A stretch of DNA of 64,000 nt from Coxiellaceae bacterium (GTDB taxonomy: Bacteria > Pseudomonadota > Gammaproteobacteria > Coxiellales > Coxiellaceae): positions 145,191 to 209,190 of the forward strand of contig JARGNX010000004.1 of NCBI GenBank assembly GCA_029210045.1, read 5' to 3'. Below are positions 8,872 to 17,900 of this stretch, in pieces. A program made the translations under genes and the position numbers. A model generated the notes under the pieces. The model ran no database searches, was not told the DNA's origin, and was given only the letters and a program-made list of their open reading frames with translations. Numbering within the stretch: position 1 is the first letter of the stretch; each line of letters starts with the position of its first letter.

Positions 8872-10168
8872 GCAAGCAATAACTGAGTTAGATGATGAAG
8901 GCAGGCGCTGTAAAATAATCACCGCTTTAATTGCGCAACGTAGGGTCATTCACAGGCGGCCAGGTACGACTTTGGATGATTTAATAGCAGATTATGAAAG
9001 TGATCATCGTATCGTGCAATGCAGCATAGGTACTTGGCATGCTGTGTTCGTCAATCGGCAAGGGCAGGTTTACTTTTGTGGTCGTAATTATAATGGTGAA
9101 CTGGGCTGTAGTGATAGAGAGAAGCATGCCACGGTGCCAGAGCCAGCGAGCTTTAGTGTGCCATCGGGTGTTAAGCAGGCGATAGCGGATAATGGCTTTA
9201 GTCTTTTTGTTAGTCATGAGGGCGAGGTGTATATTTGTGGTCGTGGTGCACATCATATATTAGGAAGCTTGGTCGGTGATATGTCGAAAGGTTTGGTTAA
9301 AGTGCCTGTGCCTTTTGACTATTTAATTGATTCGGTTGCTGTGGGTGAAGAGCATATATTGCTATTAACCAAAGAGGGTCGCGTGTTTGGTTATGGCTTG
9401 AATCAGGATGGTGAATTGGGGTTGGGTGGAGCAAAGCTGGGTAGCGTGTTAGAGGAGGTTTCAGTCGCTCCAGATGTGAGCATCAAAGCGATAGCGACAG
9501 GCTGTGAGCACAGTGTATTTCTAACCACGACGGGTGATGTTTATGCTTGTGGAAATCAGTATTTTGGTTCGCTTGGTCTGGGTTATCGAACTTTTAACAC
9601 ACGCAGGGAAACTGCCAAACCACATAAAGTGGAATTGGAAAATGGAGAAACATATAAAGCAATTACTGCCTCTGGGCGTCAAACGCAATTGGTGACAACG
9701 AATGGTAAGGTATATTGCTGTGGTACGGTTTTAACCAAACCGCATTTGCCTGTAATAGTGCCTACACCATTATTTGATGGCAGAAGAGAAGAAAGTTTGC
9801 TGATGCCGCCGATTGATCACGCGGTAGCAGGTGATGATAATACCTTATATATCGCCAATGATGGGCGTGTATTTATTTCAGGTTATGGTGGGCGTCGTGA
9901 AGAATTAAAAATAGGCTTTACATTGCCGGCCGAAATTAAGTTGCTTGAACACGTTAAAGCGGTTGATGTTTTTATTGGTGTAGGCAGGCGAATGGCTATT
10001 GTAACTGACGATGGCAGTGTGTGTTTGTCAGCAGATGCCTGTAAAAAGTTGGGAATTGCAACCGCGCCATTTCCATCGTTCAGCTTTTCGAGTATGTTTG
10101 TGATCGACCGAGGTGCTTTTGAGTTGAGTGTTGCTGCTGATACACATGCATCGATGCGGCCTATGTAG
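8864..10168 (+). CDS. RCC1-repeat beta-propeller protein, likely host-directed
   Basis: This 434-residue protein is built from about seven RCC1-type repeats, each ending in a variant of G-x-V-Y-x-C-G-x-N-x-x-G-x-L-G. Clear examples are GQVYFCGRNYNGELG, GEVYICGRGAHHILG, GRVFGYGLNQDGELGLGG and GDVYACGNQYFGSLGLGY. The later blades are more diverged. RCC1 propellers in eukaryotes act as Ran guanine exchange factors. Legionella and relatives carry RCC1 effectors that act on host small GTPases. No signal peptide is seen, which fits a type IV rather than Sec route. The ATG at 8864 is preferred over 8849 because GGGAGTGG lies 4-10 bases ahead. The exchange activity is inference. Confidence 0.8.
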   Translation: MSRQAITELDDEGRRCKIITALIAQRRVIHRRPGTTLDDLIADYESDHRIVQCSIGTWHAVFVNRQGQVYFCGRNYNGELGCSDREKHATVPEPASFSVPSGVKQAIADNGFSLFVSHEGEVYICGRGAHHILGSLVGDMSKGLVKVPVPFDYLIDSVAVGEEHILLLTKEGRVFGYGLNQDGELGLGGAKLGSVLEEVSVAPDVSIKAIATGCEHSVFLTTTGDVYACGNQYFGSLGLGYRTFNTRRETAKPHKVELENGETYKAITASGRQTQLVTTNGKVYCCGTVLTKPHLPVIVPTPLFDGRREESLLMPPIDHAVAGDDNTLYIANDGRVFISGYGGRREELKIGFTLPAEIKLLEHVKAVDVFIGVGRRMAIVTDDGSVCLSADACKKLGIATAPFPSFSFSSMFVIDRGAFELSVAADTHASMRPM

Positions 10169-11297
10169 ATAGTAACTGTTTAAGCGGTATGCACTCTATG
10201 TTGGATGATAATGCAAATTTTTTATCTCCGGCGTAAACAACATATAAAATATCCAGTTTTAAGTCATCGCCAGCGATTTTCATTGATTTGGTTAGCTTCG
10301 GCGCTTTGGTGTACTTGAATTCAAATCCGATGCGTTTAGTGCCTTTGAGAATGAGTAGGTCTAGTTCAGCTTGGTTGTGTGTTGCCCAAAAATAACAGTC
10401 GTGTTGATCTACACCCAAGTGTCGAATAATGGATTCCAGTGCAAAACCCTCCCATGAGGCGCCTAGTTTCGGGTTAACTAATAGTTCTTGAGGCGTGGTA
10501 ATGTCTAATAATGTGTGATAGATGCCGCTATCTCGAAAGTAGACCTTGGCGGATTTTACTTGCCTTTTAGCGATATTCTCATGCCAAGGTTGTAGCTGCC
10601 GCATCATAAAGGTGCCGGTTAATATATCTAAGTATCTTTTCACTGTGTTATGTGACAAATCTAGCGAGTTGCCGAGATCACTGGCATTAAAAATTTGGCC
10701 GTGTGAATGAGCCAGCATCATCCAAAAGCGCCTTAAGTTTTGCGCGGGAATATTAATGCCAAGATTTGGGATGTCTTGTTCTAAAAATGTTTTGATGTAG
10801 TTGGCACGCCAGAAGCAGCTGTCTTCATTAGTATCTGCCAGGTAGGATAATGGAAAGCCGCCGCGCAGCCATAATTTTTCAAGTTCATGCGTTTCATCAA
10901 AAGAAAATGGCATTAATTCCATGTAGTGTATACGACCAGCTAATGATTCTGAACTTTGTGAAATGAGCTCACGTGAAGCGCTGCCAAGTATTAAAAATTT
11001 TTGCTGATTTTTTTGATCTACCAGTACGCGTAAGATGGTAAATAAGTTAGGAATGCGCTGAACTTCATCGATTACAATTAAGCCGCGAAGGCCCTCTAAA
11101 GCTAACATGGGGTCTTGTAAGCGTATTAGGTCTAATGGGTTTTCTAGGTCGAAGTAGTTGATGGCTTCGCCTTGATGCTGTTCAAAGTACTCTCTGGCAA
11201 TTGTAGTTTTACCGGTTTGGCGTGGGCCTAGAATGGCCACGACCGGCGAGGTGCGAAATGCCTGGTTCAGGTGATTGAGGTAAGCCGGTCTGCGCAT
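10161..11297 (-). CDS. AAA ATPase with DUF4143 domain
   Basis: This 378-residue protein begins with a P-loop ATPase domain: Walker A GPRQTGKTT near residue 28, Walker B LIVIDEVQRIPNLF and sensor LILGSASREL. A C-terminal DUF4143 domain follows (SWEGFALESII, YFWATHNQAELDLLI, GFEFKYTKAPKLTKSM), with nuclease-like E-F-K-Y features. Family members are common, often mobile and of unclear role. The frame is open further upstream to 11363, but residues there come from a palindromic repeat (11303-11341). The homologous N-terminus starts MRRPAYLNHL, so I start at 11297. The 3' end overlaps the RCC1 gene by 8 bp, tail to tail. Confidence 0.9.
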   Translation of the reverse strand: MRRPAYLNHLNQAFRTSPVVAILGPRQTGKTTIAREYFEQHQGEAINYFDLENPLDLIRLQDPMLALEGLRGLIVIDEVQRIPNLFTILRVLVDQKNQQKFLILGSASRELISQSSESLAGRIHYMELMPFSFDETHELEKLWLRGGFPLSYLADTNEDSCFWRANYIKTFLEQDIPNLGINIPAQNLRRFWMMLAHSHGQIFNASDLGNSLDLSHNTVKRYLDILTGTFMMRQLQPWHENIAKRQVKSAKVYFRDSGIYHTLLDITTPQELLVNPKLGASWEGFALESIIRHLGVDQHDCYFWATHNQAELDLLILKGTKRIGFEFKYTKAPKLTKSMKIAGDDLKLDILYVVYAGDKKFALSSNIECIPLKQLLST

Positions 11298-11302
11298 ATT
11301 TA

Positions 11303-11341
11303 TCCATGTAATTTGTAAGTCTGACTTACAATTTTCATGGA
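11303..11341. repeat. 39-bp palindrome, copy 1
   Basis: A near-perfect inverted repeat is centred on 11322. The core is TTGTAAGTC-T-GACTTACAA, with outer arms TCCATG and CATGGA and two mismatched positions between. It lies directly before the ATPase/DUF4143 start. A second copy with the same plan is at 11475-11513. Confidence 0.85.
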
Positions 11342-11474
11342 GAAATGCATTAAAGTCAACCACTGGTTGTTGGTTTTATTGATAACTATATGAATATATT
11401 TGGCTTTATTCTGTAACCATCTGAATAATATGAACATATAGAGCTGTAGAAGTTATAGGCATTTTTGATGTTTA

Positions 11475-11513
11475 TCCATGAAAATTGTAAGTCAGACTTA
11501 CAAATTGCATGGA
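11475..11513. repeat. 39-bp palindrome, copy 2, overlapping the ATP-grasp 3' end
   Basis: This repeats the architecture of copy 1: TTGTAAGTC-A-GACTTACAA core, TCCATG and CATGGA outer arms, and mismatches at the same two positions. It supplies the stop codon and last residues (about LSPCNL) of the ATP-grasp gene. The 133 bp between the copies is AT-rich and has no gene. Confidence 0.85.
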
Positions 11514-12682
11514 GAAAGTGCCTGATATTCAACAGTTGAGACATCCCAGCCGTAATTGCCCTCAATGATGACAGGCCCATCAGGGGTGATACAGAAATCA
11601 AAACCGACGGCATAACAATCGAAAAGCTGGTCATGGGTGGTGGTGCAATAGCCAATTGCTTGCTGTATTTGCTTTATGATCACCGAAGACAGTTGTGGTC
11701 TTGGGGATTCTGCGGGAGTGTGTGGGTTGGTAGATGATAAGCAATAGCTTTGTAAGTCGATGGCATAGACTTGATAAAACTGTTGATGGTTTTTAGCTTT
11801 TTCAGCTAAGGCGATTTCAATTTTTAGGTACACGGGCATGGCCGCACCGTGCGGTGACTTGATCGTGATGAGACGAAAGGTGATAAGGTCGTCGCTTGTA
11901 AACTGCTCGCGTAATTCTGCATGATTCAATAGCAGGGGTTGAATAATAAAGCGTTGGCTTTGTGCCCAGCATTGTAATTGTTTCTTTATTTTATCGGGTT
12001 GGTTTATATGTTCGCCTTGAATTAACTGTAACGCATAGTGCTTGTTGTTGTATACCAGTGCGGCTGCGTCGGTGGAGCAGTTGGCCGTATTGGGTTTTAT
12101 AAAATAGTGTTGGTTGGCTTGCAGCTCGATTATTTGATGGTGTTGTTGTGGTGAAAACACGGCGGTAGTTATGCATGGCATGCCAATGCTTTGTAAGGCT
12201 TGCGCAAAAGCCAATTTATCACCGAGTAAATGCTTGGCTTTTTTAACGTTATCAAATGCTCTGTTATTTAACTCGTGTACTATCGGGCCTTCAAAGGAAT
12301 ACAAGCGATCTAACACAGAGGTTGGATTATTATAGAGCTTATAGAAAAAAACATCGCGTGGCGTGAGGTTGTAACCGAGTGTAAAATACAATAAATGAAA
12401 TAAGCATTGCAGACGCGTTAAGTCATGGTGTTTTTTAACAGTAAAATCACGTTTATAGCTGGTTTTTATCGATAGCTTCCAGGCTTTAAAGCCATACCAA
12501 TACAGGCATTGCATTAGCAGTAAAGGTGCGTGTAAATAGAACGGAGATTGTCGCCAGGCATTTAGCAATACAGCTTGATGAGTGGCTTGTATGCCTTTAC
12601 GGCGTGGCAGCAGCAAGCGCCAATGCAACATAAACGGTGGTTTGTTAAAGATTTTATGCAACAGTTTCAAGGGTTTTCTCAT
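11498..12682 (-). CDS. ATP-grasp protein (sugar-transfer-associated type)
   Basis: This 394-residue protein has an ATP-grasp fold in its second half. HYFIKPNTANCSTDAAAL gives the ATP-binding Lys strand, RFIIQPLLLNH the hinge, and DLITFRLITI with VGFDFCITPDGPVIIEGNYGWDV the metal-binding Asp, Glu and Asn. The layout matches the sugar-transfer-associated ATP-grasp family, whose members occur in polysaccharide and peptide-tailoring clusters and join a carboxylate to an amine or other nucleophile using ATP. It overlaps the AsnB-like gene upstream by 29 bp, so the two are probably co-translated. The last six residues come from a palindromic repeat, so the native C-terminus may have been replaced. 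The substrate is unknown. Confidence 0.75.
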   Translation of the reverse strand: MRKPLKLLHKIFNKPPFMLHWRLLLPRRKGIQATHQAVLLNAWRQSPFYLHAPLLLMQCLYWYGFKAWKLSIKTSYKRDFTVKKHHDLTRLQCLFHLLYFTLGYNLTPRDVFFYKLYNNPTSVLDRLYSFEGPIVHELNNRAFDNVKKAKHLLGDKLAFAQALQSIGMPCITTAVFSPQQHHQIIELQANQHYFIKPNTANCSTDAAALVYNNKHYALQLIQGEHINQPDKIKKQLQCWAQSQRFIIQPLLLNHAELREQFTSDDLITFRLITIKSPHGAAMPVYLKIEIALAEKAKNHQQFYQVYAIDLQSYCLSSTNPHTPAESPRPQLSSVIIKQIQQAIGYCTTTHDQLFDCYAVGFDFCITPDGPVIIEGNYGWDVSTVEYQALSPCNL

Positions 12683-14570
12683 TTATTTCTTTTTTAGACT
12701 TGTCACCATGATAATAATTGAGCCAGTTATTGAGATTGTTGATCGTATTAAAGCTTTTATTGACTTGCATACGCTCAATGATTGATGGGTTTTTATTTTG
12801 GCCTAGCTGTTTTATAAGGTTGGTAAGTTTTTCGGTATTGATCATTGGTGCTAGTAGGGGATGAATGGCTGCATTTAATTTATATCTGTTGGCATCAAAA
12901 TCAGGTCGCGTGACGCGTTCACCCATGTCTTTATTTTTTTTCCATATAATGTGTTCTGGCACTAAATGTTCTGACGCTTTGCGGTGGATATAGCGATACA
13001 CGCCTTTGGGTTGTTTGTAATGCACCGGTATAGCAAGAAAACATTCGATTAGCTGCACATCCAATAATGGCCAGCTGTAATCAACACCAAAAGAGTTGGC
13101 AGTGAGCGTGCAATTTTCCATGCGTGTGGATACAAAAGGCACCCAGCGACCCTGCAAGGTAAACTCATTGAGATGATTGTAGCCATGATCGAACTTGGCC
13201 TTATCAATATGCGCTTGCTCTAACTGATATTGTTGCAGTGTGGCATCGCTGATTGTTGAATAATGCCAATATTCTTTAAACGCTTTAAGAAAACGCGGAT
13301 TATAGGGGCGTTGATGTTGACGATATTTGTAAGGCATGCGCATAAAGCGTAATAGCCGTGTGAATGGGTTGCCGTATAAGTTGTTATAGAGCTGTCGGTA
13401 TTTTTTTTCACGCAGTAATTGATATTGTGCTATATCCGGATGAATGCTGGTGACAAACTCATCACCACCAAAACCGGAAAATAGCGTACGCACATTAAAC
13501 TTCTGTTGTATCGCATAATCCGCCATACGCCCACGGCCTTCGCCGTGCTCAATAGGGCTGCCTAAGGCTAACAGTGCGCGGTGATCATACGCATTTTTAG
13601 TGGCAGGTGATTCTAAGCCGCAACTCACAAAATTATTGGGCAGCATATAACGCTGGCACAAAGGAAAGATATACTCAGGCTCTTGGGCCAAATAGGCATG
13701 CGCGAAGGTATAAAAGTTATCCAGCGGTTGTTGGAATTCATTTGCAGCCACCGCAGTAATCGATGAAGAATCAACGCCACCACTGAGCTCACATGCGAGT
13801 GGGTAGTCGCTTGGCATACGTGATGTTACTGCAGCAATAAATTTTTCGCGATAAGCATCCACAGCATCATCAATGGTTTTATAGTTGTCAGTTTTATAGG
13901 CATCAAATTGAAAATAGGATTGCTGTTTTACTGATCTTTGATTAACTCGTATGCAATGCGCTGGCTTTAATTTGTAAATATTTTTATAGGCTGTTTTTTC
14001 GAAATCCATCGAGTTATGAATTAAATAATGTGCTACCCACGATTCATCGGGCTGCATCGGTACACAAGACATGGCATGAAAAACAGACAGCGAACTGCTA
14101 AAAGCAAAAATATTGTCGTCACAATAATAATAAAATGGTTTAACGCCCATGTGATCACGACCACAAAAGACCGATTGAGTGCGAGGGTCATAAATCACAA
14201 AACAATAGTCACCGAATAAATGTGAACAACAGTCTTCACCCCAGCGTAAATACGCCGCCATAATCAGTTCATTATCTGCGCGATTGATTGAGTCAGTTTT
14301 ACTGGCATTAAGTTGCTCAATCAATGCGGCACGATAATCCAACCGCGCCCACGCAACAATCACGCAGCCGGTTTCTATGTGAATAAACGGCACTTGAGTG
14401 TTTTTTGATTGCGGTGTGTTGGCATACAAACAGTTTGCCATCACGATATGTTGGTTACTAAATCTGCCTTTGAATTCAGCGGTGTTGAATTGATTGAGGC
14501 TATTGATTAATGATTGGCCAGAGGTTGATGTGTTCTGGTGTGTATGTCGATACAATATGCCTGCGAGCAT
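12654..14570 (-). CDS. Asparagine-synthetase-like amide ligase lacking the glutaminase Cys
   Basis: This 638-residue protein is homologous to class B asparagine synthetases and to lasso-peptide cyclases. The N-terminal Ntn-hydrolase-like domain (residues 1-200) starts MLAGILYRH, so the Cys that normally follows Met is Leu and glutamine hydrolysis should be lost. The C-terminal synthetase domain keeps the pyrophosphate loop LSGGVDSSSI (about residue 255), FSGFGGDEF, and WPLLDVQLIECFLAIP. It can probably still adenylate a carboxylate and pass it to an amine that is not glutamine ammonia. That is what lasso cyclases and beta-lactam synthetases do. A polysaccharide amidotransferase is the main alternative. 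It overlaps the ATP-grasp gene and is divergent from the Cys-rich peptide gene. Confidence 0.85.
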   Translation of the reverse strand: MLAGILYRHTHQNTSTSGQSLINSLNQFNTAEFKGRFSNQHIVMANCLYANTPQSKNTQVPFIHIETGCVIVAWARLDYRAALIEQLNASKTDSINRADNELIMAAYLRWGEDCCSHLFGDYCFVIYDPRTQSVFCGRDHMGVKPFYYYCDDNIFAFSSSLSVFHAMSCVPMQPDESWVAHYLIHNSMDFEKTAYKNIYKLKPAHCIRVNQRSVKQQSYFQFDAYKTDNYKTIDDAVDAYREKFIAAVTSRMPSDYPLACELSGGVDSSSITAVAANEFQQPLDNFYTFAHAYLAQEPEYIFPLCQRYMLPNNFVSCGLESPATKNAYDHRALLALGSPIEHGEGRGRMADYAIQQKFNVRTLFSGFGGDEFVTSIHPDIAQYQLLREKKYRQLYNNLYGNPFTRLLRFMRMPYKYRQHQRPYNPRFLKAFKEYWHYSTISDATLQQYQLEQAHIDKAKFDHGYNHLNEFTLQGRWVPFVSTRMENCTLTANSFGVDYSWPLLDVQLIECFLAIPVHYKQPKGVYRYIHRKASEHLVPEHIIWKKNKDMGERVTRPDFDANRYKLNAAIHPLLAPMINTEKLTNLIKQLGQNKNPSIIERMQVNKSFNTINNLNNWLNYYHGDKSKKEINEKTLETVA

Positions 14571-14755
14571 GTGGGGGCCTTTTTCAATAAAAAATATGTT
14601 CGCATTATCATATCTATTTATTTAATATTTTTCAGCTTTTTTTGGCTAGAAGAAAATTAAGCTTTAGTGAGAGAAGAGCGACGGTCTGCTTAGACATTTT
14701 TATATTTTTTAACTTGCTGGTCTTAAAAAATTGGTTTAGTAGCATAGTAAGTTAT

Positions 14756-14784
14756 TTGACAATGTTAAAGGCTTCAAATATGCT
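14756..14784 (+). promoter_or_regulatory. Near-consensus sigma-70 promoter of the Cys-rich peptide gene
   Basis: A perfect TTGACA (14756-14761) is followed after exactly 17 bp by TATGCT (14779-14784). Transcription would start near 14791, leaving a leader of about 25 bases with AAGGAG before the ATG at 14816. It is among the strongest-looking promoters in the window. Confidence 0.75.
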
Positions 14785-14815
14785 CGAAGTCAATTGAGCC
14801 TGAAGGAGTTTATTG

Positions 14816-14962
14816 ATGGGTGCACAATATACAAAATATACACAATGTAAGCAGTGGCTGCCACCAGAGTTAACATTTATAAATACACAAGACACTCTTA
14901 ATAAACCAGGGACGTGTGGAGAAAATTGTTGTGGGGGTTGCCCAACGGGCGCTGTTTCTTAA
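14816..14962 (+). CDS. 48-residue Cys-rich peptide, candidate modified-peptide precursor
   Basis: This 48-residue peptide has a consensus promoter at 14756-14784 and an AAGGAG ribosome binding site 7 bases ahead of the ATG. There is no signal peptide. The N-terminal 28 residues are polar with one Cys and contain W-L-P-P-E-L (residues 14-19), then Thr27. The C-terminal 20 residues read NKPGTCGENCCGGCPTGAVS, with four Cys in nine positions. The leader resembles lasso-peptide leaders (aromatic-x-x-P-x-L, then Thr at -2), and that register puts Glu36 at core position 8. Core position 1 would be Asn, which is not usual. No RRE protein or leader protease is seen. It may instead be a small metal-binding or structural peptide. 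It precedes the GH16-like gene by 22 bp. Confidence 0.7.
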   Translation: MGAQYTKYTQCKQWLPPELTFINTQDTLNKPGTCGENCCGGCPTGAVS

Positions 14963-14984
14963 GCTATTTACTATGGGAAAATAA

Positions 14985-17900
14985 ATGACAGTGAAAAGTA
15001 AAATTCGTAGTAAAGCAAAGGTACTTATATTACTGTTTGTAGTATTGACGCTGTCCATGATTTCCGTTACTGGTTATTTGAGATTGCATGCTTCAGGCGG
15101 ATCAACATCAGCAACCTCGGAAAAATATAACCCCTGTAGCACTTTGTATAAACCAGATGGAACTTATTCGACTTTATCATTAGGGGATTTTACAAACAAT
15201 AATGGGACAACGAACTATAAAAAAATTGATCCTTCAACTACTTTGATTGGTAAATGTAAATATTCAGGAGGTACTTGTTATCAATTACCTGGTAATACTA
15301 CGACAACTGGAAGAATGGTCTATAAAGTTCCTTACAGCAGTTTTCCGACTAAAGGGGGAGGTCAAGTTTACACTTTTCAAGTGTGCGTATTTACCAATAA
15401 AGGTGCATCGCAAGCTACACAGAATTTCCCCGCTGTTTTTATAGGTAACTCACAGGTTAAGTCCTCTACCGGGAATACGTACGCTAAGGGGGCGATACAA
15501 AGACAGAAAGAAATGGCTTGGTTGGCGCAAAATGGTACATGGACGCTATATAGATCTATCTTTTATGTGCCACCTACAGCAAAACAAGGAGATGTATATA
15601 TTACTTTAGCAACAGCCGGTAATAAATTTAGTGATTACTCGTTGTTTATAAATCCGGGATTATTCGCAGGTGATTTGCCAACCATTGAGTCTGATGTGGT
15701 CCCGCAAAATGATGATTTACTCGGAGGAATAGGTTGGTTTGATCAATTGTCGCCGACTCAAGATAACCCCTTTGGCTATAAATGGTCGGGGTCTCCATCA
15801 CCAGTAGCTTCAGCTAAAGCTATTACGTGGCCAACGTTGGTTGATGTTTCTTCTGAACCACCGCCGGGTGCGGAGGTTATACCAAGTAAAGCACCAAAAC
15901 TAGCTAATCTATCCGCTACTCCGACTGATTTGAGAGCGAGAGCGATTCAGTTTAATGCGCCTGCAGATAAAGTGATTACTGTGGGTAACTATCGTAATTT
16001 ATTTCATCCGATATCTGAGTATGGATCAAAATCTGCGGGTACTTATACGTTAACTTATTGGATTCGACTTGCTCCTACAACGACTGCTAATGGTAAGCCA
16101 CAGTATCATGACGCACCAACGTCATTATGTGATAATACGTTGCCGTACGTAGAGATTGATGATCATAATGGTACTGCTTTGCAGCAAAGTAAGAATGTGA
16201 GCCCAGCAGCAAACCCTCCAGCATCGAAATATGGGTGGCAGCAATGTCAAGGCACATTTTGGTTTAAAGGTGGATTGCCTGATTTTCCAGAAGTCAGTGC
16301 TTTATGGTATCAACATGCACCTAATACTGGGAAGTATCAAATAACAGGCATTGAAATTCCCCAGCTGGGTAAACCAATAACACCTGCAGGCATTAAGCCC
16401 AGCCAAGTGCCTTTGATAGCGGACTTTACTAAGTTTTTTAAAGGCGCTAAGAATGGCACTTTATTGGATACAATGACAATAGATGGTCCCGATGGCACAC
16501 AACCCATGTGGTTGATTCCTAAGCGGACGATTGGCTCAAGTGATCAAGTTGGTGTCCAGCCAAAGAATGTTGAAATTATTAATGATCCAGTTTCTAGTTC
16601 GGCATATGCAGGGAAGCCTGTTCTTAGATTACGCTACTTTGGTGGGGATGACAGTACAAATGCCGAAATAAAGGCAGGTATTGATACCACTGACCCATAT
16701 AGCTCCGAAAGGCAAGGGGCGGCTGTAGTTTCTTCTACTTATTACGCTTCAGGTATTTATGTGCACTGTGTTCGCTTGCCTTACAATCCGTATGCAAAAC
16801 CCACTATGAAGCCTGTATTTAAAAGTAGGCACTATACGGGAGCAGTTAGTGCTTTTTGGCCATATTTATATCAAGCATTACCAGCGGGTGCTCCTGGATA
16901 TAATAATGAAGGTGGGTATGACCGCAACTCTGAGGTAGATTGGGAGATTCCGGGAGCCTATGAAACGGCGGTTTCTGGAAAAACAGGGGTGCCAGACTTA
17001 AGTCAGCCTGGTACAGCAGGTTATGGATTGGTTGGTTATGGTCAGGCTCGTTTAAATTCGTGGGGTGGTCAATGGGGAGGTGTCGGGAATAATGTTTCCG
17101 CGAGGCCTCCATTAGCGGATTCGTCTAGTGGGCCTAAGAGTCTTACGCAGTTGAATGATGGCAATGCTCTGGATAACGGTAAGTTTGTTCAGATTTCATA
17201 TATTATTGATGGTGGTACACGAACCTTAAGTAATCCAGGTGCTCAGCACACACCCGGACAAATTGCCTGGTATTTTGCTCCTTCTTGTAAGTTGCTGAGC
17301 GTACTACACAGTAAGTATCCAGGTGGCTTGAAAAGTACCGCTGCTTCACTTAATGACATGAGTCAGCTTATTCTAGGAACTAATTATCAAGACATGCCTG
17401 CTCCTGGTGAATTAATTCCTGCAATTGAAAAACTTCGTAAAGACAGTGTGTTAGGAACCCGGGTAGCTTTAGCTCAAGTGAATAATCCAACAGAAACGCA
17501 ATATGCGAATGATCCTGACAGTGGTATATATAGTGGCGCAAATTATGGTCAGGATAATATCCCTTATAAGCCGATGCGCGACTGGGTTGGTGTATGGTCG
17601 CCGGGTGGTTTAGATTATACATTTCCAACCTACGATAGTACGGGTGCAATGTATCAATATTATTGGGGCTGGGGGGGTACACCAGACTTCATGGTTGAGG
17701 GAGGTACGCCTGATTTTTATTGTGAGTCAAAGTTAGCTCAAAAAGGGGATCCTAAGTTAACAGCATGGCTTCAGACTCAGCCACATGATTGCACAGATAT
17801 TATCTCTGGAGGAATTGATAGTAGAAGGAAAACTTATTTAACTGCTTTGTTGGCCGTTGGTGGAGTTAGGACTGCAGATGGTGCATGGCCTGCTTACTAT

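Noticed and set aside
11386..11655. An 89-codon minus-strand frame spanning palindrome copy 2, with a segment like the upstream extension of the ATPase frame.
   Set aside because: The likeness comes entirely from the shared palindrome; the frame otherwise overlaps the ATP-grasp gene in another phase.
14816..14962. The CGENCCGGC segment looks like the CGE-x-C start of plant cyclotides.
   Set aside because: The remaining Cys spacing and length do not match the cyclic cystine knot; the likeness covers only five residues.
14816..14962. Alternative lasso core starting at Gly35 (Thr33 at -2).
   Set aside because: No Asp or Glu falls at core positions 7-9, so the ring could not close in the usual way.
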